Shown here piece after piece: positions 26,451 to 37,953 of a stretch of 64,000 bases of DNA. The stretch comes from Holacanthus passer (lineage: Eukaryota; Chordata; Actinopteri; Pomacanthidae). The stretch covers positions 4,092,001 through 4,156,000 of the forward strand of contig JAFREQ010000034.1 of the NCBI GenBank assembly GCA_025331565.1. Reading direction: 5' to 3'. Position numbers and translations under genes: made by a program. The notes beneath the pieces were generated by a model. It was not told the origin of the DNA and made no database searches. It saw only the letters and a program-made list of their open reading frames with translations. Every line of letters begins with the position of its first letter. The stretch's first letter is position 1.

Positions 26451-27995
26451 TAGCCTAATACCAACATGTCTGTTTTTTCCCCTTTGTTCATTTTGTCAGT
26501 GTTGCAAACAAACTTTTTGCTCCAACATCCACAATGGCTGCCCTGTGGATACCGCAAACAAACCAGCCATTTATGTTATAATCAGTCTTTTTTTTTTAAT
26601 GCCATTAAACTGCAGAAAATGTGTGATTATATAACCGTGTTTACTGATATTTGCATTCTTAATAATGTGTAGAAATGCAAAACTGTGAAATGGCCAAGAT
26701 GTCACTGTTTACTCATTATCTTCCAGGTTTCATTTTCCAAAATCAGGCATAAATAAAATACTTTTCAGCAGCTGGCTCGCCTCTCCAATGGCAAAGATTC
26801 TTGCTTGCACATGAATGCACCATATGAGGAAACCTTTCAAATCAATTCAAGCTTTTATCAACATTACCACAGAGCCATAACTGTGACGAAAATAAAGCCA
26901 GATATGATGCTCACATAACTGTCTTTAATGTACGAGCTTGGAGTGAAAGCATAAACATGATGGTGCCACAGTGCAAAAGCATGAAGGAACGCTTGAAATT
27001 AAATGCATGCATACTCAACCTATTTGGTTCACATTTTTCTATTATTCCGAAACAAGTTTAAAGATAACATTGGACGAATTTTCAAGACCGACTATCAGCA
27101 TTTAAAGAGGTTTTGGAAACAACTAAAATAGAACCAGCTTATACAGCGTAAGAAAGCCAAGATCCATTATAAAGCTTGATTTTGCAATTACCAAAAGTGC
27201 TCAGCTGTCATTGATTGAACAAGGAGAAGAGAGTGGGCTACATCAGGAACGTTTCAATAAATTAAAGACGATGCCCTCAATTGGGCAACTAATAGTAGAT
27301 TCGATCAAAGCTGTTCATTTTTGAGCTCATCCTTACACTGTGTGATGCAATCATTCATTGCAGCGTGGAGCAGGTATGTTTGCGATACATAAACACCTCT
27401 CTACTCTTACTGTGAATTTCATCAGGGGTACTGTGTGATATCACTTTAATCCTCATAGTCAGTTACAATCAAGCTTTGTTTTCCTCCTCCTCACATGCCA
27501 GAAATTCTTATTGCTGCCATGATCAGCAATATCCCCTGTGGAGCTACGTATATGCATCTCTTTCTGATGGAAGAGCAACTTTCCTCTTATCCAAAGGAGA
27601 GCATTTCCTGATGTAAGATTTTATGAATCAGTCAATTTTAAGGCAGATAGTAAAAAAATAAGGAATGAATGAAATTCCCCTTTAAACAACACTGTTCAAC
27701 AACAACTTGTGCCAAGCACCAATCACAGCCAGTGTTCCTTTTGATGTTGGCCTACTCTAGTGCTCAAGTACCATCTACAAACTATGAAATGAGCTGAATC
27801 AATTTTATGGGACAGGAGGCAGCTCAGAGCAAGTCAAACAGTAATTTCCATTTGCAACATGACATATTTCTGTCAGGCATCATGGAACCATCAGGAAGAA
27901 AACAACTTTTCAGTGAAAATAATTCTCTGTTCATGCCACTTAGAAACAGAGATGGAGCCAGAGGAGAGAACAGAGGCGATGCTGTTGTCACTTAC

Positions 27996-28080
27996 CCTTG
28001 CCAATGCGATGGTCCAGAAGGGTACGACAGTCCAGTGCCAGCCTCTGAGAGGCCGGGACATCAGGCGCAGGCAAGGGCAT
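27996..28080 (-). other. Candidate alternative first coding exon of efr3b
   Basis: On the minus strand, an ATG in a GCC context opens 28 codons (beginning MPLPAPDVPASQRLALDCR) and ends AAGG before a strong GTAAGTG donor. The leftover phase is 1, exactly what efr3b exon 2 (acceptor at 18312) needs. Splicing would give ...GKGVCGCCGALRPRY, replacing MYG by a 29-residue N-terminus. No homologue of these residues is known to me, so this may be chance. Confidence 0.3.
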
Positions 28081-28989
28081 GGCAGGCAAACAAATGCACA
28101 ACAGCTCACAAACACACACACACTCAATCACACACTAGCTCTTTCATAGACACAGAAATCCTTCTAACAAAGCCAAAAACATGCACACAATGCTACAACC
28201 AGCAGACTAAATTATCTTAAAACCTTTGTGTTTTTTTAACTTTTAAAAAATAAGCCAATATTTAATATGTTTAATATTAAGCCAATACTCAAAAACTGCA
28301 CTCAGTGTCACAATGTCTTGGCAGATAACTTAAATGCATAATTCTACTCACTCACATGCATCCACTGCTCAGTTTGGCTACCATAAACTTTAAACACATG
28401 CACACACAAACATACTCTTTTCCTCAGTCAAGCCTGAAGACAAAAGCCAACTCCAACTTCTGTGTAAAGTTTCACACTCCAGCGAACTCACAAATTCCCT
28501 GCTGAACACCAACTCGCATGTCCCTGTCTTGAGGCTTCAGAGTAATTTATATTAGTACATAGACAGATTGACCGCATTAACGAAGAGATTAGTGATTAGT
28601 CCTTCAACAGCAGCTCTGCTCTCTGTGTGCTCCTCTCTCATTAATAAACATCTCACTGACACAATGGACCTCACTATCCACCCGAAGTCTCTCTCTGGGC
28701 GAGAGAGACCGGGAGACACAGAGAGAGGAGGGTGGGGAGAAGAGGCAGGGAGAGAGGGGCTCTGTGGGACAACCATTCAGTCAGTGGGCTTGAGCTTCCA
28801 GGAATGTGGCCATCAGCAGATGCCAACACGGGCAAAATGTCTGGTGAGTGATTTCTGTGCAACTCACATATGAGACACATCACATACAAACAACACACAC
28901 ACACACACAGTAATTTTTCTCTCACCAAAAAATTTCAGTCAGCAGTGATCATGTAACTAGTTTTAATTTCCTTCAATTTCCTGCATTTA

Positions 28990-29620
28990 GCTGTTGCAGG
29001 GTCGTGATTGTGTCTTCAGGCAGAGAACAGGTGCATAATAGTTTGGTGTTGCCCACCTGTCATGTTGAATGTTGGTCAAAGGCGGCGCTGCTCCTCCAGG
29101 TTCACAGTGGCGGGGAGATGTGCGGCACGTCAGCCCAGAACAGAGTCTCCACCGGCGCTTCGAAAATCAGGAAAGCCGCCGGATTGTCTTTGGCCTGTGG
29201 ATGTTATAGTTTGCCCAAATTAGCCGGTGCGCTCATATATAATGCTGAACATGTAGATAGGAAGAAGAAGTTTTTAACGTTTACCTGACTAATGACAAGA
29301 AAATAATATAATATTTTATTACACCCGGACAAAAAAAATCATGCTTCAGTGTAAATTAATGTAAAGCTAATGTTAGCAATGCTAGCTGTGACAGGTTTTC
29401 AAGCTGACTTTATCTTCTCGTGATAGCGTAAGTGTTTTGACACTTTTCCTTGACTTCGATCGGGTTTAAACACTTAAACATAACTTGAGGTTATCAAATC
29501 AAACAAGGCTAACTCATATTATCCAAAGCTAGCAACTGTCTGTGCTAGCATGCTAACGTTAGCTAACGCGCTCATCTGAACAGCGTTAATTAGTGTCAGC
29601 ACCCTTTACTCACCATGAAG
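28990..29620. promoter_or_regulatory. CpG-richer block plus GCTAACGTTAGC-type words: possible promoter
   Basis: Positions 29080-29185 are clearly richer in CpG than the flanks (ggcggcgct, gtgcggcacg, accggcgcttcg, gccgccgga). Positions 29370-29575 hold repeated gctaatgtta, gctagc and gctaacgttagctaacgc words like those next to the lin9 start. A good minus-strand donor (GTGAGTAA, 29606-29613) ends a possible non-coding exon. It could serve efr3b, the cyclase, or both. Confidence 0.35.
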
Positions 29621-29939
29621 TGAAGGGAATTAAAATCCTTAAAATGTGTAGCATGCGGACAGTTAACATCAAACACCTTGACTGAAGTTAAACTCTGTCA
29701 GGACACCAGACACTGAGTCAGACCAGCCTTCCTGTTGTGTAGCTGTCAGCTGTGTCTGAGACAACCCACCACTGGAGTCAATGAGCTTCACTGATGTTTG
29801 AGCACATGAAGCTCAGGATGTGTCCCTGCATGTTGATCACCAGATAAATATTGGAAAAATAAACAGCGTATCATACAAATATTTGTCCTGATGTCTGACC
29901 AAGTAGATGCTTTAATTTAACAGCTTTATGATTATATTG

Positions 29940-29980
29940 TGATAATGTATTTTGAATATAATATAATATAATATAATACT
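29940..29980. repeat. (ATAAT)n short tandem repeat
   Basis: Five-base units (aatataatataatataatac) are repeated about five times in the spacer. Confidence 0.8.
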
Positions 29981-30125
29981 GATGTTGATTGTTGTTGATT
30001 TTCTATAGATCTCCTAGTTTCCAAAGCAGTGCTAATGTTTTGTTGCCATACTTTCAGAGGAATCATATCAACATATGCTTGGACACTGTGTGCCAGGATG
30101 TATGTGTAGATATTCAAATAAGGGT

Positions 30126-30240
30126 TGAATCTCATCCAAGAAGCATCTTGAATGAGAAGTGAAACATCTTCATGCGTCTACAATCAAGTCCAGTTGCCTT
30201 CGATTCAAAAATGAAAATGTTTCATCCTGTAGCTCCACTT
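30126..30240. repeat. Interspersed repeat fragment
   Basis: The stretch 'ctcatccaagaagcatcttg', 'gagaagtgaaacatcttcat', 'caagtccagttgccttcgat' matches my memory of a widespread teleost repeat motif (catccaagaagcttctt...gtgaaacgtctt...aagtccagttgcctt). It is recognised by eye only, and the class is not assigned. Confidence 0.45.
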
Positions 30241-33200
30241 TCTCTTTATGTGTCAGGGACAACATATATATATAATCCCTGATGATATGTCTCAATTTAT
30301 CAAGAAGTATAACAGAATTAGTCGTCCAGACCTGTGAATTGCTGCCTACATCTCTGATTTGTTCAGCAATGCAAGATTGAATGAAAATGAAGGGCTGGTG
30401 ATACAAAAAGGCAATTCAGTCCAACTATCAGTCTGTAATAGAATTTATCAAAACATTTTAAAATCTGTACCTTGGGAGCTGAATCAGTGGATGGGACACT
30501 TTGCTTTTGTAACAAGTCTACTTTCTACCAGTTGGTGACAGCAGTGAGTCAAAACAGTCTGATAGGAGCCTGTTAGGTTATGAGCAAAACAGTCTGCAAT
30601 TTCTGAGATTATTATTTCACCTAAAGACAGATTCATTGCAACAAAATTACCTAAACTTAAGTATTTTCTGGACAATATGTCATAATCGGTGTACATGCCA
30701 TGTCATGTTATCTGCCACCATTTTTGAAGCCTGCCAGTCATGGACCTCTTAGTCTCTAATTCCCAGGGTCTCTTAACCCCACTAAGCCATCAGATCCCTG
30801 AGTCTTTCATGTGACAGTATTTTTGTCCTCCTCTGTGTCGTGCCGCTGGCGTTTCTATCTGTTCAGCCCCATTAGATGCTAGTTGGTGTGGGACCCCTTT
30901 TAAATGGGATAATACCACCTTAGTGTTGAGCTAATGATGCTTAGGCTAAAGATCAAAACATAGGGGTCAGGGAGGTTGTCATGTCAAGATATACTTGTCA
31001 CTGCATAGAGCAAGAGTAGAAAATGAAATGCAGAACCTTGCAGAAAATGTGAACCTCACAAAAGCTGACAAGTATTTCAAGGTGGTTGCATGGATGGATT
31101 ACCGGACTGCAATACTGGGAACATGCACAGGAGCTCGATGTTCAGACAGGTTAAGGGCTCAGTCAAAATCCTATTGAAACACTAAAGGAATAGCCATTTA
31201 CTCTGAAGATGTCGTCGCCTTCAAAAAGAGCAATTTCTCCTGCAGGGTAATAAGGACTTTTTTGCTAAGTGCTCCTTACTATCACCATGCCATATGGGTG
31301 GTATCCACCTTTGGGGGTGGGGGTTGCTCATTAGGAGGAAGGGTCTCTTAGGTGTTTGTGCACAGGGGCCTATTGTCTCATGTTGGATTGTAAATCTTTT
31401 TGATGTAACATATTCAAGATCTTGTGGGGCAGGAATTGCCAAATTGTCAGTAGGAAAGTGTTTCAGCACAATCTCCGCTTTGGTTTGCATTTCACTTTGA
31501 CCCTTAGTGACCTGTATGCGTCTTTGCTTTCAAGAGCTTTGTGCCACTGCCAAAAAAAGCTAGCAGGCATTCACCATCCAACTGTAGTCTTGTGCCACAC
31601 ACACAAATGCTTACACAGCACTTTAGCTATACACCAGCAACAGACGCAAATAGACCTCTGTGTCCGACATGAGTGAAAAGTTTGGCGAGCACGTAGGCCG
31701 CAAGGTGTATGAGGATCAGCTGATTAGTGGACAGCCAAAGCGGTTAGTCTTAATACTAATTAGCTTCTGGGCTTTTACCCTTAGCAGACTAATTCATCCT
31801 AACTCCTCCCTCAGGCGGACACAAGTTCACAGGCACTCCAAATAGAGTCACTAAATAAAAATGTAAACTGATTGTGAACAGTAGATTCACAAGAATTGCT
31901 CTTAATGAACACCAAAGCAGCGTTATATGAGAATGATCTACACTGATTTACTCATTCCCTCTCAGTGTTTCTGTAAGATTGACCTCTCATTAAGCAATTT
32001 CAGGTGTGTTATTGAATGTGTGCCAAGTGTCAGAGAACTATGCTGATGTGGCAGCAGCTATAGTAGAACTAATTGCCTTAGACCTATTTTTAGACGTACG
32101 GTAATCAGCAAGAAAGGTCTGAGCTACGCAGTTACGGGCAGGGGGACAGATGGGAACTCATTAGATCAGCCTTAGGGGCCTTGTGCCTTGCATGGACACA
32201 ATTAGCAAAGCAAGTCGCAAAAACTTTAACCAGCTTACAACCATGAGGGACCACAGACTTGCTGATGCTATCAGCCCCTGTGAGTCATTAATACTGAGGT
32301 CTGATTGTCTGTTTCAACACACCTGTTGTTCTGCTGATATTTTCCTTTGTTTGTCTGTGTCTGATTCTACCAGTTTCTTTACATTGTTGATAGACAGGAA
32401 TAATGTATCTTGCTGTTATGTCATGTTTAGAACAGTAAACAAAAGTGTGCTATTAACAGGTAAATTCTTATTTTTGTAAATATATGCTTATTCTGAATTT
32501 GGTATCAGCAACACTTTTCAAACAAGCTGAACTCCATAAAGCTGGTGTCGGTAAACACAGTTTGTTTGCAAATGACTGCATTCTGTTTTATTTATTTACA
32601 TTATAGTGCCCAATACAACATGCAAAAATGCATTTATTTTTCAGCAAGGAATCAAAATATTTACTTCAAAATGTTGGGCAGATGGATGCATAATAGCCTC
32701 TCACACTTTCCTTAGAAACACACAAATTTAAATGCTTAATAAATGCAGTTTCATTAGCATCCATTTGCTGTTGAACTGCCTCGGGGTGCTGTTTCCAGGT
32801 GGGAGATGATTCATCTTCCTTGTTTTCACAGTCCGCCTGGTATTTGTAGGCTTTCAGGTCCGTTTTTTAACTGTTCACCCTTAGGTCTCTAATTGCACAT
32901 TTGCATACTGACATAACCAAGAGCTTGAAGGCAAAATAGAGGCAGCAACTCTGCTTTCAGTCTCTATGATGCCATCCTTGGGAGTAGAGTAAATGAAAAA
33001 GAGAGGAAATGAAAAGCACTGATCGTGATGCTATTTAACTGCCAACTCCACTTTTAAAGTTGATAGTAGATATGGATGACTTGGCCAAAGGTTGAGAGCA
33101 TTGTGTTTCTCTTGGCATTGTCTTGGTGGCAATGATCTCAGCTTTACAGGCCAGTGAGAGTGGCTGCTGACTAAGTAATCCTCTTTGCAGTCCTCACTCC

Positions 33201-34960
33201 TGCAGCTCTGCTTCGTGGCAGTTGTTGACTTCATTACAAACAGTCCAGGTGGTGACCTACAATCCTGCCACTGCCACTGCACAAATCTTGGCTGGACCTC
33301 TTTATCCCTCTCTCTTCATCAGTTTTGCACACTTCATCACAGTGGGGACTACTTCAAGTTTCATTTTCCCTTTCATGGATTATGCCTTAATTTTCAGATC
33401 TGTATCTGATTTCTGTACGATGGAAAAAGTGGATTATGACGTGCTGGCTGGACACGTATGGCAAAGACTGGACATGAGGGGAGGATACACGATATGTAAA
33501 ACAATACAGGTCAGTTTTGGAACTGTTTGCAACTTTTGTTTGTCAGACCAAGACTAAATATGTTAATCTGACAATAAAATTGTTCTTGATATGACAAGTG
33601 TTACTAAAGTTTTGACCTCTTTTCCTTCTCCACGCAGCTTGAAACTCAATTCTACACCACTCTATCATACAAGGAGCCTAAATTCAAAGAGTGCACACAT
33701 TAAGTTGTAGTAAATATATTTGTATATTATTACTATATATTTTTAATCTTGAGTATTACAATTGTAATAAGAACAAATGATCCTTCAGCGGAGAAACTTT
33801 AATGCTCACTGTTTGTGTGATCAACAAGTTGATAAAATTAAGTTCTCCCATATTATTGCATTCACTCAAAGGGTGAATATTTTCAGCTGGCATAATGACA
33901 AAAATGCCTTAATTAAAAATGTCACTCTTCTAATGTGAAGTGTTTATCATATCCAGTCTGTGCAGCATGGATACATGGTGAGACTCAGACTGGTGACAGT
34001 GGACTGTGAGTGGGTGGGATGGCAGCATGCAGAGCCAGAAGGACCTGGAGGAGTTTAACTCTGGGCATTAACCAGCTCAGGTCTAAATCTGGCCACCAGA
34101 TAATTTGTTGGAAAGCTGCCTTTCCTCTGGCACACACTGTGTCAACACGTGGAGCTTGGAGCCTCTTTCCAACATGCTGAATGAGTGCAGCTGAACCAGT
34201 TCTCCACATGAATCATAGTTTTAAAAAGGGTTTCAACATTAAAGATGCTTTAACGTTGTTCCTTTTAGAAAGTGCAGACAAGTTTATAGGGATACATATG
34301 GCCCCAGTGGTGGATCATAACAGGAGCCACAAATGCTTTAAGATCAATTGTAGAATATTCACACACAAAATAGCATTTAAATCAGAATTAATTTAATTCA
34401 GCTTTCACGCTCAGTATACACTACTGTATATAGTATCAGCATGGAAGATGCTGGGATGATGCAGTGGTAACAAAGGAGGAGGATAAACTGTCATCTCAAA
34501 CCAACAATAATCACAAAGGAAACAGTAATATGAACTGAAAGGTGTCATAGATTTTCCAGTAAAATTATAAATCTTAAATGTATATAATACAAAATATTTT
34601 CTAAAAAGGTGGGTTCAAGTTAAAATCACTCTACAGCACAGAGATGCAACCATGGCACCCACAATCACTGCATGCTTGGCCAATTCTCACATTGGCCTAA
34701 ACTCCAGCAATTTAATATAACACTTCCATAAAGATGGAATGACACAGTGAAAAAAAGAATGATCAAAATTGAAGCAGCAGAGGTCGAGATATTGTGACCT
34801 TTAGTCCCTACTATGGTGCAAGCTCCAGAAATATTAGAAATCACTGTCATGCCCTTTAAAAATAAATTTCCATTATGTTGATAATGTGAGAAAAACATGT
34901 TGTGGCCTGAAGCAAGTCTTGCTCATCACTAACCATCTTTGTTTTTTCACCTCTAACATC
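30241..34960. other. Spacer between efr3b and the cyclase, no gene seen
   Basis: A/T-rich non-coding DNA. The longest frame (33222-33557, plus) has no recognisable domain. A perfect octamer word ATTTGCAT lies at 32899-32906, and TAAT-rich words are frequent at 31730-32480, so enhancers are possible but unproven. 5' non-coding exons of the cyclase may hide here. Confidence 0.5.
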
Positions 34961-34969
34961 ATCTCCAGG

Positions 34970-35059
34970 CTGCTCCCTCCTCCTGATCTGAGAGCAACAG
35001 ATGAGGTCAGCCAAGGTCATCAGCATGGTCACCTTCGCAGAGACAACACAGGTCTCCCT
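34970..35059 (+). other. 5' UTR part of the cyclase start exon (inferred)
   Basis: A pyrimidine-rich stretch ending catcatctccag (about 34958-34969) looks like a splice acceptor. The exon then runs about 90 nt to the chosen ATG. This implies at least one upstream non-coding exon and a promoter further left, not located here. Confidence 0.5.
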
Positions 35060-37898
35060 ATGGAGCTGCGTGAGCCGAACTGCCTGACTGCCACCCTGTC
35101 CCCCGGGCTGCGGCGGAAAAAGATGCTGTGGCAGAACGCTGTAAAACACATCATTATCCAGCAGGAGCTCAACGCCCAGGTGACTGGACTGATTATCCCA
35201 CAGTCATCAGTGGATTTGTTGCATCCAGATGAGACTGCCGTTTGTAATGTTTTATTTTTATTGTTTGTACATATTCCTCAATAAGATTACGAGGACTGTG
35301 TGTACTGACAGAGACTTGTGTCTGCATTAACAGCATGAACATGAATTATCAGTGCAGAATGAGTCCAGACCACACGTGCAGTAATGAAGAATTCAATTAA
35401 TTTAACTGGCCAGTTCACCTGTTGTAAACTCCTTTGTACAATCATGTGTTTGACAAAGTGGTGAACCTCTCTCCATCCTTGCTTGTGAACGACTGAGTCT
35501 TTCCAGGATGAACCTTTCATACCCAATCATGATACTATCACCTGTTACCAATGAACCTGTTTACCTGTGGAATGATCCAAACAGGTGTTTTTGGATCAGT
35601 CCACAACTTTCACAGTCTTTTGTTGCTCCTGTCCCAACTTGTTTGAAACGTGTTGCTGCCATCAAATTCAGAGGTCAAACATTAAGTATATTTTCTTAGT
35701 ACTGTTTTCAATTGAGTATATGTCAAAAAGGATTAGCAAATTATTACATCTGTTTTATCTGTGTTTTATGTCCCAACTTTTTTCGGAATCGGGGTTGTAA
35801 AAAAACAAACAAAAAAAACCCCTACTTTATGGTGCCATGCCAATAGTTTTGGTTTTATTCAATTTCAATTAAAAATGTGATTTGTTAATGCTCTGAGAAC
35901 CACAAATGAAATTCTGGTTGCTTCAGTAAACATCTGATTTCCTGTCATGTTTGATAGGTGGGTGTGGAACCAGCACGGAAAATCTTCGTGACGGATGCCT
36001 ACATGGAGGAGATCAACAAACAAATCCGAAACAAGGCCTCACGAGGGGTCACAAAACGCCGCTCGTCCTCGTTCAGAGTGCACCCTTCCCGTGGTTCCAC
36101 CAGCACACACAACAGTTTCAGGGGTTCTTTCAACGACTACGCCAGCGATGCCGACTTCTTTCTGCACTGGCGCCACACAGTTCGGGGGGTCTACATACCC
36201 ACCCTGAGGCACACCTTCAAGTCTCGAGACCTGGAGAAACTCTACCAGCAACACTACTCCCACCAAAGACGCAACTCTCTGGCCATCACCAATGTCATCG
36301 ATGCAGTGGCCAAGCTCCATGTCCTGGTTCTGTACCTGGCTCTGGCCCCCGAGGCGGCCACAGACACTCTGCGCGGCTGTCTGACAGGCATCTTCATGGT
36401 GTTAGCTATCGCACTGTGCATCATGGTGTTAACCTGCAAAGACGCCATGTCCCCGCAGTGGCTTCACTACGCTGGCCTAGTCAGCTGGCTGTCACAGACC
36501 ACGCAGGTGCTGGGAGGACTGGTGTACGGACTGGAAAAAGACCCTTCGTGGTACGTTTTGTTCACATTGTTCGCCACATACACGCTGCTGCCGTTACCTC
36601 TGCTGTGGGCCATGTGCGCCGGCTCCCTGACCTCAGTCCTGCACCTTCTGGTGGAGGTCGTGCGCCACTACAATGACTCTGTGCTTTTGAGAAAGGTGAG
36701 AAAATAAACTGACTAATAATAAACTTTTGATATGTTTTGAAAAACATTGTCCTCAGAAAAAAATCATAGAGTGTTAAGGGCATAAATGTTACTAGTATAC
36801 TATAAAGTTTTAGTTCAATTCATTCCTGATAAAGTTTAAAGTAAGTTTTTCTGGGCAGCCTCATACGTCTTTATATCGGTTTTATGTTCCAGATCTGAAT
36901 ACACTAAAGATACCTGCACTGTTTAATACAACACAGATTGATAATATAATGTCTGTCTATGTATGTGTAAGATTTCTCTCATGAGTGCATATTATGCAGA
37001 ACAAGTCATGTTTTTATCCATGTACTGGACTGGATTTTACTGATACGGAATGTACTCTAAGTCCATATTTTACATCTATTAGTGACAACAGCTTTCTTGT
37101 TATTTTCACAATGATTACTCCCATCTACAGCCCCAGATATTGTCTCAGAAGAAGAAAGACTTTATTGTCTCCCTTTGGAGAAATTTATCTTGGGAATTCA
37201 AAGTAGACATAGCAGCACACATGCACATTCAATCTCCAGTCAATATGCAACCAGATCCACAAACACTAGAGCATAGACATCAAGAACACTGAACGATTTT
37301 CTACACCAAAATACTGCACAGATGCCATACAAGCCTACTAAACATGCAAAATTTTCTTCTCACATCCCTCAAGTTAATAAGACTTTTTCCTTTTTTTCCT
37401 CTACTTTGCTCACATGCAGTTTGGTTAAAATCAATTGTATGAATGCGAAATCTCTGTTGGACGCAGGTGTTTGCCAAAGGCCTGCTGTACCTGGGTATGA
37501 ACACAGCTGGCTTGTTCATCCACTACCTGACAGACCACGCTCAGAGACAGGTTTTCCTGGAGACACGTCGCTGCATCGAGGGTCGCCTCAAACTAGAGCA
37601 AGAGAACCAGAGACAGGTACAGTGACATGCTGTATTATGACCATGATTGACTGTGATCTAAACTGTCTTTACCAATATTTATCATTCAAATGATAAAACA
37701 GTGCATCCAAAAATTCTCAGTGTATTTGTTGTTTTTATTCTTGTTATTATTCTGCCACTCAGGAGCGTCTGGTGCTGTCCATCCTGCCTCGCTTTGTTGC
37801 CTTGGAAATGATCGCCGACATGAGCTCTTTGGAAGATGAACTCAATCCTCACGAGTTTCACAAGATCTATATCCACCAGTACAAAGATGTCAGGTACG

Positions 37899-37953
<55 letters not shown>

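Noticed and set aside
33222..33557. 111-codon plus-strand frame in the spacer
   Set aside because: No domain, no flanking splice sites or repeated relatives recognised; composition like the surrounding non-coding DNA.
35951..36676. 241-codon second frame over cyclase exon 2
   Set aside because: It is a shadow of the real cyclase frame, which carries the ADCY8 helices and joins both neighbours in phase.
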